The notes: generated by a model not told the origin, from the letters alone. A stretch of DNA of 6,904 nt from JAGVYE01 sp964502785 (GCA_964502785.1 CAZCXW010000061.1:1-6904); one strand, 5' to 3'; shown: positions 1 to 5,754, numbered from the stretch's first letter. A program made the numbers and translations.

Positions 1-96
1 CGGTCCTCGATGGCGAACTTTAGCCGCCATTTTAAGAGCCAATGCTCGGCTTGTTTCTTTGTCCTGAATCCCAAATAGACCGATGATTCCGCACAT
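1..96 (-). CDS. asnB: Asparagine synthase (glutamine-hydrolysing), N-terminal fragment cut by the window edge
   Basis: The reverse strand from 96 reads MCGIIGLFG, and 32 codons later reaches RHRGP at the window edge. Met-Cys-Gly-Ile is the start of class II (Ntn-type) glutamine amidotransferases; Cys2 becomes the N-terminal nucleophile after Met removal and releases ammonia from glutamine. The RHRGP segment about 30 residues in is typical of asparagine synthase, which amidates aspartate to asparagine with ATP in the cytoplasm. The start is fixed by Cys2 and by a Shine-Dalgarno site GGGAGG 9 bases upstream. The C-terminal synthetase domain lies outside the window, so other class II amidotransferases that open similarly (GlmS, PurF) cannot be fully excluded, but the RHRGP context favours AsnB. 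It is divergent from the Lrp/AsnC regulator at 237, a possible regulator of it. Confidence 0.85.
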   Translation of the reverse strand, partial: MCGIIGLFGIQDKETSRALALKMAAKVRHRGP

Positions 97-105
97 TAGT
101 TTTTG

Positions 106-111
106 CCTCCC
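106..111 (-). promoter_or_regulatory. Shine-Dalgarno site of the asparagine synthase gene
   Basis: The reverse strand reads GGGAGG here, 9 bases before the ATG at 96. It pairs with the CCUCC part of the archaeal 16S 3' end and supports this start. It implies that this gene, unlike several neighbours, has a 5' leader. Confidence 0.75.
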
Positions 112-153
112 TTCGTAAATTAGTAAGTGGATATTCGATTAGTAAATAATTAT

Positions 154-163
154 TTTTAATAAA
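154..163 (-). promoter_or_regulatory. Candidate TATA box of the asparagine synthase gene
   Basis: The reverse strand reads TTTATTAAAA. Transcription starting about 26 bases downstream would begin near 133 and give a leader of about 37 bases, consistent with the Shine-Dalgarno site. The spacer is so AT-rich that other TATA placements are possible, including the reverse face of TTTATATA at 206-213. Confidence 0.35.
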
Positions 164-205
164 TTAGCGGCTTAAAAAAGGTATTTATTGCAAAAAAGAG
201 CAAAA

Positions 206-213
206 TTTATATA
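206..213 (+). promoter_or_regulatory. TATA box of the Lrp/AsnC regulator gene
   Basis: TTTATATA is centred about 27 bases before the ATG at 237, the archaeal TATA-to-start distance expected for a transcript that begins at or next to the start codon. No Shine-Dalgarno site lies before the ATG, which agrees with a leaderless mRNA. The purine-rich AAAGAGCAAAA just upstream could hold a BRE. Confidence 0.65.
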
Positions 214-218
214 GTGAT

Positions 219-234
219 TGGAACAATTGTTCCA
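219..234. promoter_or_regulatory. Perfect 16-bp palindromic operator at the regulator's transcription start
   Basis: TGGAACAATTGTTCCA is a perfect inverted repeat of two 8-base halves. It lies between the TATA box and the ATG, over the predicted transcription start. Lrp/AsnC proteins bind as dimers to short dyads and commonly repress their own genes. A protein bound here would block RNA polymerase placement, so autorepression is the natural reading. Whether it also controls the divergent asparagine synthase gene is open; its start codon is about 120 bases away. Confidence 0.65.
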
Positions 235-236
235 TA

Positions 237-689
237 ATGAAAGAAATATTAGACGAAAAGGATCAAGCAATCCTGGAAGTACTCAAAGAACATGGGGATT
301 ATACGACACGGCAGATTGCCAAGAAAACACTTTTACCGATTACCACTATCCACAACCGCATTAAAAAATTAAAAAAAGCAAATATCATCAAAAAATTCAC
401 TATTGACTTGGACTATGCAAAAATCGACAAAGCATTTTCTGCGATTATTCTTGTTTCATTCGATTACAAATTACTGCGGGAACTTAAGAAAGACCAACAC
501 CATGTGGCAAAAGAGATGGCCAACCTTCCTGAAGTAGGAAAAGTTGACATCGTGACGGGTGGGACCGATATGGTCATCCGTGTTCGCGTTAAAGACGTCG
601 TTGAATTTGATAATTTTTTATTAAAGAGACTGCAGAAGATTCCCGGAGTCGATAGAACACAGTCGTTGGTTGTGATTCATGAAGCGTAG
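237..689 (+). CDS. Lrp/AsnC-family transcriptional regulator
   Basis: A full-length 150-residue member of the family. Residues 6-60 form the AsnC-type helix-turn-helix, with the opening DEKDQAILEVLKEHG, a recognition-helix region around TTIHNRIKKLKK (36-47), and the IIKKFTIDLD linker. Residues 66-148 form the ligand-binding RAM domain, an ACT-like fold; TGGTDM (107-112) is the conserved loop near which amino-acid effectors bind in relatives, and IPGVDRTQSLVVI (135-147) is the usual last strand region. Such proteins form dimers and octamers and switch promoters in response to amino acids. The start is supported by a TATA box 27 bases upstream and a palindromic operator between. The divergent asparagine synthase and the downstream PEP carboxylase are plausible targets. 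The effector cannot be told from sequence; asparagine, aspartate or glutamine would fit the context. Confidence 0.92.
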   Translation: MKEILDEKDQAILEVLKEHGDYTTRQIAKKTLLPITTIHNRIKKLKKANIIKKFTIDLDYAKIDKAFSAIILVSFDYKLLRELKKDQHHVAKEMANLPEVGKVDIVTGGTDMVIRVRVKDVVEFDNFLLKRLQKIPGVDRTQSLVVIHEA

Positions 690-714
690 TATGTATTTCC
701 GAGAAAATAAAGAA

Positions 715-736
715 ACTTTTTAAAATATTTCTTTTC
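715..736 (+). terminator. U-rich terminator candidate after the regulator gene
   Basis: Two T-rich tracts, CTTTTT and TTTCTTTT, lie 25-45 bases after the stop codon. Archaeal RNA polymerase often terminates at such U-runs without a hairpin. A separate TATA box for PEP carboxylase follows, so termination here is sensible. Confidence 0.4.
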
Positions 737-748
737 CAATAACAAACC

Positions 749-756
749 TTTATTAA
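749..756 (+). promoter_or_regulatory. Candidate TATA box of PEP carboxylase
   Basis: TTTATTAA is centred about 28 bases before the ATG at 781. The sequence just before the ATG (TTGCCCCCAGC) has no Shine-Dalgarno match, so a leaderless transcript is likely. Confidence 0.5.
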
Positions 757-780
757 CCACTTATTTTTATTGCCCCCAGC

Positions 781-2250
781 ATGAACATTTCCCGCGTGAT
801 GTCAACGCAGCATCCTGATAATGCGAATATTCCTTTCTTTTCAGAAAAATCAGTAATGGAAGGAGAAGATGAAGTAAAAGAAGCGTTTTATGCTTTCTCC
901 CACTTGGGCGTGGATGAACAGTTATGGGATGCAGAAGGAAAAGAAGTGGATTCCTTCGTTGTAAAAAAGTTATTCTCCCGCTATGGGGATTTTTTTAAGA
1001 AAGAGGTCTTAGGCAGAGATAAATTTCTCACATTTCGCGTGCCCAATCCAGCCGTTGAAAAAGCGGAGGGAAAAATTTTACTGGAGGCATTGCATTCCAT
1101 TCCACGCAATTTTGACCTTGGTAGAACATTTTATCAAGAAGATATTGCCCCCATGTTCGAAGCAGTCGTGCCGATGTGCTCTTCAGAAAAGGATCTTCTT
1201 CGTGTGCAAGAATATTATAAAAGATTTATTATTGGCAGCCAAGAACAGAAAATTTATGATGATGACGTTACCATTTCTCAATGGGTCGGTCCTTTGAAAC
1301 CAGCAGAACTCCGCGTCACACCATTGTTTGAAACAAAAGAAGCAATTCTTCATGCTGATGAATATATACAGAAATATATTCAGTTTGAAAAAATACAAGA
1401 TACACAAAGAGTATGGTTTGCGCGGAGTGATACGGCTTTAAATTATGGTTCCGTGTCTGCTGTCTTGTTAGGAAAAGTGGGAGTGCAAAAACTAAGTGAG
1501 CTTCAGGAAAAAATTTCTGTTGATATTTGCCCTATATTGGGCTGCGGCTCAGCGCCATTCCGAGGAAATTTTCATCCTGGAAATACAACAGCAATGCTTA
1601 AAGGATATCCCAGCATGCAGACATTCACCATTCAATCCGCATTTAAATATGATCATCATCCGCGCGAAGTTATTGATGCCGTAGAAAAGATCAAAGAGAC
1701 AAAGCGGGGAAAATTTATTCCAGTAGATGCAGAATTTGCTGCTCATATTATTCACAAAGTAGAGAAAGAATACCAAACGGAAGTAAGATTAATTGCTGAT
1801 CAAGTCAATCATCTGACACAATTTATTCCCCAACGAAGAAAACGTAAATTGCATATAGGTCTTTTTGGTTATGCCCGTGATGGAGCCGGTGTGCACTTAC
1901 CAAGAGCAATAAATTTTTGTGCAGCCCTGTATTCATTAGGATTGCCTCCCGATATCCTTGGACTATCCACACTTTCAGAAAAAGACCTGGAAGGAATTCG
2001 TGAATCGTACAAAACAATTGACACGGACATGAAAGATGCCCTGCAATATTTTAATAAAGAGAATTTATCCTACTTTCCAGAAGCGATACAAAAACGCGTT
2101 AAAAGAGCGGTAATGATGTTTAATTTTGAAGTTAATGAAGAACATCATCAAAGAAGCTCAAATATTCTTGCTGCATTGAAGAAAAACGATGTAATGGCGA
2201 TTGAAGAAAATATCCTCGCTGCAGCAAGAGCAAGAAAGTTTCTGGGTTAG
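781..2250 (+). CDS. ppcA: Archaeal-type phosphoenolpyruvate carboxylase
   Basis: 489 residues, the usual size of the archaeal-type enzyme and about half that of bacterial/plant PEPC. It carboxylates PEP with bicarbonate to oxaloacetate and phosphate, an anaplerotic step that feeds aspartate-family amino acids in the cytoplasm. The start MNISRVMSTQHPDN followed by PFF is diagnostic of the family. Other conserved-looking, glycine- and arginine-rich segments are GCGSAPFRGNF at 254-264 and YARDGAGVHLPRAI at 364-377. The end, RARKFLG, looks complete, and I see no frameshift. The ATG is supported by the N-terminal motif and by a TATA box at leaderless distance. It follows the Lrp/AsnC gene by 91 bases with its own promoter. 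Its stop codon overlaps that of the convergent ACT-domain gene. The small type usually lacks the allosteric behaviour of the large one, so transcriptional control may matter more; that is inference. Confidence 0.95.
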   Translation: MNISRVMSTQHPDNANIPFFSEKSVMEGEDEVKEAFYAFSHLGVDEQLWDAEGKEVDSFVVKKLFSRYGDFFKKEVLGRDKFLTFRVPNPAVEKAEGKILLEALHSIPRNFDLGRTFYQEDIAPMFEAVVPMCSSEKDLLRVQEYYKRFIIGSQEQKIYDDDVTISQWVGPLKPAELRVTPLFETKEAILHADEYIQKYIQFEKIQDTQRVWFARSDTALNYGSVSAVLLGKVGVQKLSELQEKISVDICPILGCGSAPFRGNFHPGNTTAMLKGYPSMQTFTIQSAFKYDHHPREVIDAVEKIKETKRGKFIPVDAEFAAHIIHKVEKEYQTEVRLIADQVNHLTQFIPQRRKRKLHIGLFGYARDGAGVHLPRAINFCAALYSLGLPPDILGLSTLSEKDLEGIRESYKTIDTDMKDALQYFNKENLSYFPEAIQKRVKRAVMMFNFEVNEEHHQRSSNILAALKKNDVMAIEENILAAARARKFLG

Positions 2251-2915
2251 TCTGAATTTTCGAATTTCTTTTTACACAAGCCAAACAAAATCTCATAACT
2301 TTTCACAACATCTTTCTGTTTTACAAAAAATAACATTTCTGGAACACAACTCATAGTTTCGACAATGTTAATATCATAAAGCATAAGTTCTGTTGTTAAG
2401 ACGGTAATAATTCCAGGAGTCCTGACAGCTTCCTCGGAGAGTTGAATATTAATCTCGGCAAGTTCTTTTTCAATGGTAAGAATATTCTTTCTAGGAAAGA
2501 GAGGAAGAATTTTATCTTTATTTTTGTCATTAATAATTAATTTTATCGCTTGCTCTCCTTGAATGACAAGAACTATTTCGCCTTTGTCATAATCTATTAA
2601 TGGAAATACTTTTTGCAAGATTTCTTGTGTTTGCTTGTTTTTTTCCAAAGCAATTTCTAGGATATTAGAAGTAATGCGGATGTCTTCAGAAGAAGCAATG
2701 ACTTTTCGCGCTGTTTCAAACTTTTTTTCTAAAGGCCTTTCTTCTTTATAGCGGCGGATGGCGCTGATGACGGCATCGGCGGAAGCCTGCATTTTATTTT
2801 TTTTAATGAGATACAGCGCAAGGTTCTTGAGACTGACAATCTCCTTCTCAAAGGCTCTTCTAATGACAACATCTTCTTCTATTATTTTATTTATTTCTTT
2901 GGCGATTGATGTCAT
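2247..2915 (-). CDS. ACT-domain protein with N-terminal helical (HTH-like) region, probable amino-acid-metabolism regulator
   Basis: 222 residues from the ATG at 2915. The open frame extends back to an ATG at 3050, but that would cross the divergent promoters and the next gene's start, while a TTTATAAA box lies 26 bases before 2915, so the shorter protein is preferred. Residues 1-60 are helical: a lead-in (SIAKEINKIIEEDVVIRRAF), then VSLKNLALYLIKK and ADAVISAIRRYKEE. This resembles the small DNA-binding-like domain of archaeal predicted amino-acid-metabolism regulators with ACT domains (COG2150-like, from memory). Residues about 112-150 could be a degenerate first ACT unit. Residues about 166-210 are a clear ACT-like unit (TPGIITVLTTELMLYDINIVET), similar in style to the aspartokinase regulatory domain. 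No kinase domain is present. The role of sensing an amino acid and controlling transcription or an enzyme is inferred from domains and from convergent PEP carboxylase. Confidence 0.75.
   Translation of the reverse strand: MTSIAKEINKIIEEDVVIRRAFEKEIVSLKNLALYLIKKNKMQASADAVISAIRRYKEERPLEKKFETARKVIASSEDIRITSNILEIALEKNKQTQEILQKVFPLIDYDKGEIVLVIQGEQAIKLIINDKNKDKILPLFPRKNILTIEKELAEINIQLSEEAVRTPGIITVLTTELMLYDINIVETMSCVPEMLFFVKQKDVVKSYEILFGLCKKKFENSD
2256..2273 (+). terminator. Possible U-rich terminator of PEP carboxylase inside the convergent gene
   Basis: The first bases after the PEP carboxylase stop are T-rich, ending in a CTTTTT run at 2269-2273. There is no intergenic space, so this tract, which also encodes the lysine-rich C-terminus of the convergent ACT gene, is the nearest place for termination. 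It could equally be ordinary coding sequence. Confidence 0.3.
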
Positions 2916-2937
2916 AAATGACTGAATATTGTCACTA

Positions 2938-2945
2938 TTTATAAA
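2938..2945 (-). promoter_or_regulatory. TATA box of the ACT-domain gene
   Basis: TTTATAAA is centred 26-27 bases before the ATG at 2915, and no Shine-Dalgarno site is present. This predicts a leaderless transcript and decides the start in favour of 2915 over 3050. Confidence 0.6.
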
Positions 2946-2965
2946 TTTTAAGTCAATGATGCCAT

Positions 2966-2975
2966 TAAAATTATA
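2966..2975 (+). promoter_or_regulatory. Candidate TATA box of the 549-residue protein operon
   Basis: TAAAATTATA is centred about 29 bases before the ATG at 3000. No Shine-Dalgarno site precedes that ATG (AAAAATAGTTC), so this mRNA also looks leaderless. It lies about 25 bases from the divergent TATA box at 2938-2945, so the two promoters may compete. Confidence 0.5.
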
Positions 2976-2999
2976 GCTCACCGCTTCTAAAAATAGTTC

Positions 3000-4649
3000 A
3001 TGAAAGAGACAAAATATACTGAATCCAGCATTAAAGTGATAACCGCACAAGTGGGCTTAGATCGCATTCCTAACCAACCATACCAAAAAATTCCATCCGT
3101 TGATCCTACGGCCATGATTACTCTTGCTCATCAAGGAAGAGAAGCTGGTGAAAATATTTCTCGTCTGCGAGCAAGAAAGAGAAGTTTATCTGCGAATGAA
3201 CGAGAATTAATGAAGAAAGAATGTTTTTTGGCAACCGCAAAAAAGGAAGAACTAGTAGAGAAATTAAACACAGCATATCAAGACCATATCCGAGAGTTTC
3301 GAGATGGAGTAAACAAAATACTATCTGAAAAATCAATACGGGATTCTTTGCAGAGTTGGGATTCCATTGATGCCGAACGATTTTTTCATGGAGATATGTC
3401 TCCAGGAACGGTTAGCAGAGCATACGGTTTAACAAGTACTTTAATGATGAGCGCCGACTTAGGAAAAAACAAAGGAAGTGCAGCAGCAGTTGCAAAGTCA
3501 GGCTATGATTTTTCACCAATGAGTGAATATGTTCACTTTTTTCCTGAACCGTGGGCACTTAATGAAGGGCTGCTGGATGTCACTCAATTAGGCAATCTAA
3601 CCTATCTTCGTAAGAAGACTCAAGAAACGATTCAACGTAATGGGAGAATAACCTCTCCTATTTATCGTCTAGATGGAGGGCCGCCAAGAGTAGCACAAAA
3701 TTGGCAGCAGTTAGAAGAAGCCCAGCAGATTATTGGAAGGGCATTGGCACAAAAACGTAACCATCAAGGCCTAGACATTATTTGCTGCGATTACATTGGC
3801 GACACGATCATTGAAATCCATGTGCCACCGATTGGCTTAGTAGGTGGATATATGGCCTCCATCAATCCTAAAGAGAGTGGATCACCGATCGTACTATTGG
3901 AAAATGAATTTAAAAAATATTTCGGAGAGAGAAGATTTCAACGAGCAGTCGTGATTGCTAATGAAAAATATGAAAACCTTGGTCTTTTTAGATACGAGAT
4001 AGAGAGGATTGCCGACGCTCTTAAACCATACGCTGATGTGATTCAGGTTGAAAGAGAAAACATCAATCAGGATGAATTGAATAAATATGATTTGGTATTC
4101 CTTTATGGAAATCCTTTGATAGCAAGACCCAATCCACATCAAGAAGTCATAAATGCCAAAATACTTATGGACTTCCTTGATTCGAAAGTGAAAATGCTTC
4201 AATTTGCGAAAGAAGTGAAAGAGGAACTGCAAGAAATCGGCATTAAAATTCCAACAAACTACATCGTTGAAGGAAGAAATCAATTGCCAAAACTAATGCA
4301 AAAATATTTAAGAGCATTTCCTAAAAATTCAGATGGAATTCCGGATATACAGAAAGTAAATGATGTGTCAACGAAAGCAATACTTCAAGGTGAACTTATG
4401 AGGATGCTGAGAGATAATGGTATATCGCAAAAAATACTCATTAAATCTCGTGTACACAGAGCCGTATTGGAAACAGCGCACGGGAGCTTAACCAAACCAC
4501 CATTTTTAGATGTGAGTTACCTTCCAATGGCGATGCAGGCTTTGGACATTATTGTGCGCAATGACGGTGGGATATTTGAAGAGCAAATCGAACTTAAAGA
4601 CTCATTCGTAGAACGCCGGCTTTACAGTGTCGTAGTAAGAAATTATTAG
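3000..4649 (+). CDS. Uncharacterised 549-residue protein, C-terminal half weakly ATP-grasp-like
   Basis: I do not recognise this family. It looks cytoplasmic: no signal peptide or membrane helix. Residues 45-115 are charged and helical, possibly coiled coil (REAGENISRLRARKRSLS onward). Residues 120-215 hold HGDMSPGTVSRAYG (130-143) and a proline/aromatic stretch, YVHFFPEPWALNEG (177-190). Residues 258-300 run through ICCDYIGDTIIEIHVPPIG to a turn, GLVGGYMAS (279-287). From about 314 it looks alpha/beta: RAVVIANEKYENLGLFRYEI, DLVFLYGNP (364-372), then LDSKVKMLQFA (393-403) and IGIKIPTNYIVEG (413-425). ILIKSRVHRAVLET (479-492) and IFEEQIELKDSFVERRLYSVV (525-545) recall the middle of ATP-grasp ligases. 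If so, it stops before the usual metal-binding end. An HAD-like gene follows 10 bases later, almost certainly in the same operon. Coding quality is good and the frame is intact; function unknown. Confidence 0.85.
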   Translation: MKETKYTESSIKVITAQVGLDRIPNQPYQKIPSVDPTAMITLAHQGREAGENISRLRARKRSLSANERELMKKECFLATAKKEELVEKLNTAYQDHIREFRDGVNKILSEKSIRDSLQSWDSIDAERFFHGDMSPGTVSRAYGLTSTLMMSADLGKNKGSAAAVAKSGYDFSPMSEYVHFFPEPWALNEGLLDVTQLGNLTYLRKKTQETIQRNGRITSPIYRLDGGPPRVAQNWQQLEEAQQIIGRALAQKRNHQGLDIICCDYIGDTIIEIHVPPIGLVGGYMASINPKESGSPIVLLENEFKKYFGERRFQRAVVIANEKYENLGLFRYEIERIADALKPYADVIQVERENINQDELNKYDLVFLYGNPLIARPNPHQEVINAKILMDFLDSKVKMLQFAKEVKEELQEIGIKIPTNYIVEGRNQLPKLMQKYLRAFPKNSDGIPDIQKVNDVSTKAILQGELMRMLRDNGISQKILIKSRVHRAVLETAHGSLTKPPFLDVSYLPMAMQALDIIVRNDGGIFEEQIELKDSFVERRLYSVVVRNY

Positions 4650-4659
4650 CGATGAAATT

Positions 4660-5106
4660 ATGGCTCTAAAAATAATATTAGTTGACTTCAAGAGAACACT
4701 ATATAATCCTGACGCAAAGGAAATGTATCCGGATTGGGAGGCAGTTCTGAAATTGAAGAATTTTGGTCTGGAAGTCTGGTTATGGAGCCGAGACGAATTT
4801 GAGGGCACAGAACGAGAACTGAGACATAAAATAAAAGAAAAGTTTGACCAGGCAATAATCTCAAATGATAAAGACTTACGTCAGGTAGAAAAACCTGCAG
4901 AAAGCTGTGTTATCACTGATCATAAATTGGATATTGAGATGGCCCAAAAGGTTGGGAGCAGAACAATATGGCTTAAGCAAGGCAGATATAAAGATTATTG
5001 TCCCGAAAGACGACCAGACGCCATTGTTTTCTCTCTCAATGAGGCTATTATGGTCATTGAAGATTGGATGAAAAATAAAGAAGATGGTGAAATTCATGTC
5101 AGCTAA
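4660..5106 (+). CDS. Small HAD-like protein with an altered motif I
   Basis: 148 residues with the layout of a short, cap-less HAD-superfamily domain. Motif I is IILVDFKRTLY (5-15): the nucleophile Asp9 and Thr13 are in place, but the second aspartate, normally two residues after the first as general acid/base, is Lys11. Motif II is LWSRDE (Ser43). Motif III may be Lys78 in VEKPAE. Motif IV is VITDHKLDIEMAQKVG, with Asp87 and Asp91 as metal ligands, followed by the usual TIWLKQG strand. The preserved Asp9, Ser43 and Asp87/91 argue for phosphate or metal binding, whereas the D-to-K change argues against ordinary phosphatase turnover. It follows the 549-residue gene by 10 bases with a weak GATGA ribosome site 4 bases before the ATG, so the two are probably co-transcribed. 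The substrate is unknown. Confidence 0.8.
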   Translation: MALKIILVDFKRTLYNPDAKEMYPDWEAVLKLKNFGLEVWLWSRDEFEGTERELRHKIKEKFDQAIISNDKDLRQVEKPAESCVITDHKLDIEMAQKVGSRTIWLKQGRYKDYCPERRPDAIVFSLNEAIMVIEDWMKNKEDGEIHVS

Positions 5107-5202
5107 AACTGAATATATTCAACACCTAGATGTGTAAACGTCTTCAAAGCACTACTTCATTATAGTCATTAACAATCATCTCTGAAACACCAGGATACTT
5201 TC

Positions 5203-5418
5203 TTGAATTATCAGGAATGGTCGGTTAAAATTGATGAGAAGAAACATTTAAAAATCATAGATTCTTCCTTACTAGAAATGATTATCTTTGGTGTAGATGT
5301 TCCGTTGGTTGAAATTCTGTTGGTATTTACAATTATTACTGGATTTGTTCTTCTGGAAGCGATTATTCTGGTAGCTTTGCTATTAAAAGCAATGAATAAA
5401 GGAAAAGGAAATAAATGA
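5203..5418 (+). CDS. Small single-helix membrane protein, TTG start, unknown function
   Basis: A 71-residue frame. Residues 1-25 are polar (MNYQEWSVKIDEKKHLKI). Residues about 34-62 are one long hydrophobic segment (VPLVEILLVFTIITG onward to ALLLKA), and the tail NKGKGNK is basic. By the positive-inside rule the tail would be cytoplasmic. There is no in-frame ATG before the helix: the best start is TTG, with AGGAT 6 bases upstream as a weak ribosome site. Its stop TGA overlaps the ATG of the broken membrane gene that follows, which suggests that both were once translated together. No family is recognised. The compositional pattern supports a real membrane segment, but this could itself be a remnant of a longer decayed gene. 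Confidence 0.5.
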   Translation: MNYQEWSVKIDEKKHLKIIDSSLLEMIIFGVDVPLVEILLVFTIITGFVLLEAIILVALLLKAMNKGKGNK

Positions 5419-5662
5419 AATCTTCAGAAGCGGTTAGCCGCTGGTAATTAATAGCTTATTTAGGAATGACACTGATGATTATTTCTTCTACGATGCTCAT
5501 CAATTTTAACCGATCTGCTCCTATAAAGGCTTGGCTTTTAGCTATCTGGGAATAGTTCTATTTATTGCTGCATTTTTTATTGGACTTAGACTAAAAAAAA
5601 TAAGTTTTGAGAATTTTGAAAAACTCAAAATTCTGACAGATAACTTTGCAATTTATGCGTAA
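5415..5662 (+). pseudogene. Broken two-helix membrane protein gene (one stop, one frameshift)
   Basis: The ATG at 5415 overlaps the previous gene's TGA. It encodes MKSSEAVSRW and then a TAA at 5445-5447. The same frame continues as LIAYLGMTLMIISSTMLIN through NRSAPIK, a transmembrane helix, up to a TAG at 5553. The coherent protein sequence switches frame near 5528-5531 to GLAFSYLGIVLFIAAFFIG (a second helix), then a basic turn, LRLKKISFENFEKLK, ending at TAA 5660-5662. Joined, this gives about 82 residues: short polar N-terminus, helix, loop, helix, charged tail, a sensible small membrane protein. One in-frame stop and one indel separate it from an intact gene. Either the gene is decaying or the assembly has errors here. 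No homologue is recognised. Confidence 0.5.
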
Positions 5663-5689
5663 AATTCTACAAATTTAGAGCAGGAAATC

Positions 5690-5703
5690 AACTTTGCAAA
5701 GTT
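5690..5703. repeat. 14-bp perfect palindrome with a half-copy 48 bases upstream
   Basis: AACTTTGCAAAGTT is a perfect inverted repeat in the gene-free spacer. Ten of its bases, AACTTTGCAA, also occur at 5642-5651, at the end of the broken membrane gene. It could be a protein-binding site or chance in AT-rich DNA. The stretch 5663-5786 otherwise shows nothing recognisable apart from the L11 terminator. Confidence 0.4.
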
Positions 5704-5754
5704 CTCTTTTCTGAACTAGAATCCATTGTCGTGTTACTAAGTATAATCAATTTT

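Noticed and set aside
2916..3050. Upstream extension of the ACT-domain gene to an ATG at 3050 (45 extra residues).
   Set aside because: It would run through both promoters and into the divergent gene. The extra residues do not look like a domain, and TTTATAAA sits at the right distance from the ATG at 2915.
3894..4283. 129-codon minus-strand frame inside the 549-residue gene.
   Set aside because: It is rich in Phe, Ile and His, as expected from the reverse of Lys/Glu/Asn-rich coding, and has no promoter or ribosome site. It is a shadow.
5096..5137. A 13-codon frame (MSAKTEYIQHLDV) overlapping the end of the HAD-like gene, with GGTGA 5 bases before its ATG.
   Set aside because: The ribosome site is good, but the peptide is too short to judge and nothing after its stop continues it convincingly. 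It may be a remnant of a lost downstream gene; not called.
5107..5202. Spacer after the HAD-like gene examined for a tRNA, small RNA or terminator.
   Set aside because: No cloverleaf, stable hairpin or U-run was found. Only a TATA-like ATTATAG near 5158-5164 stands out, too weak to call.
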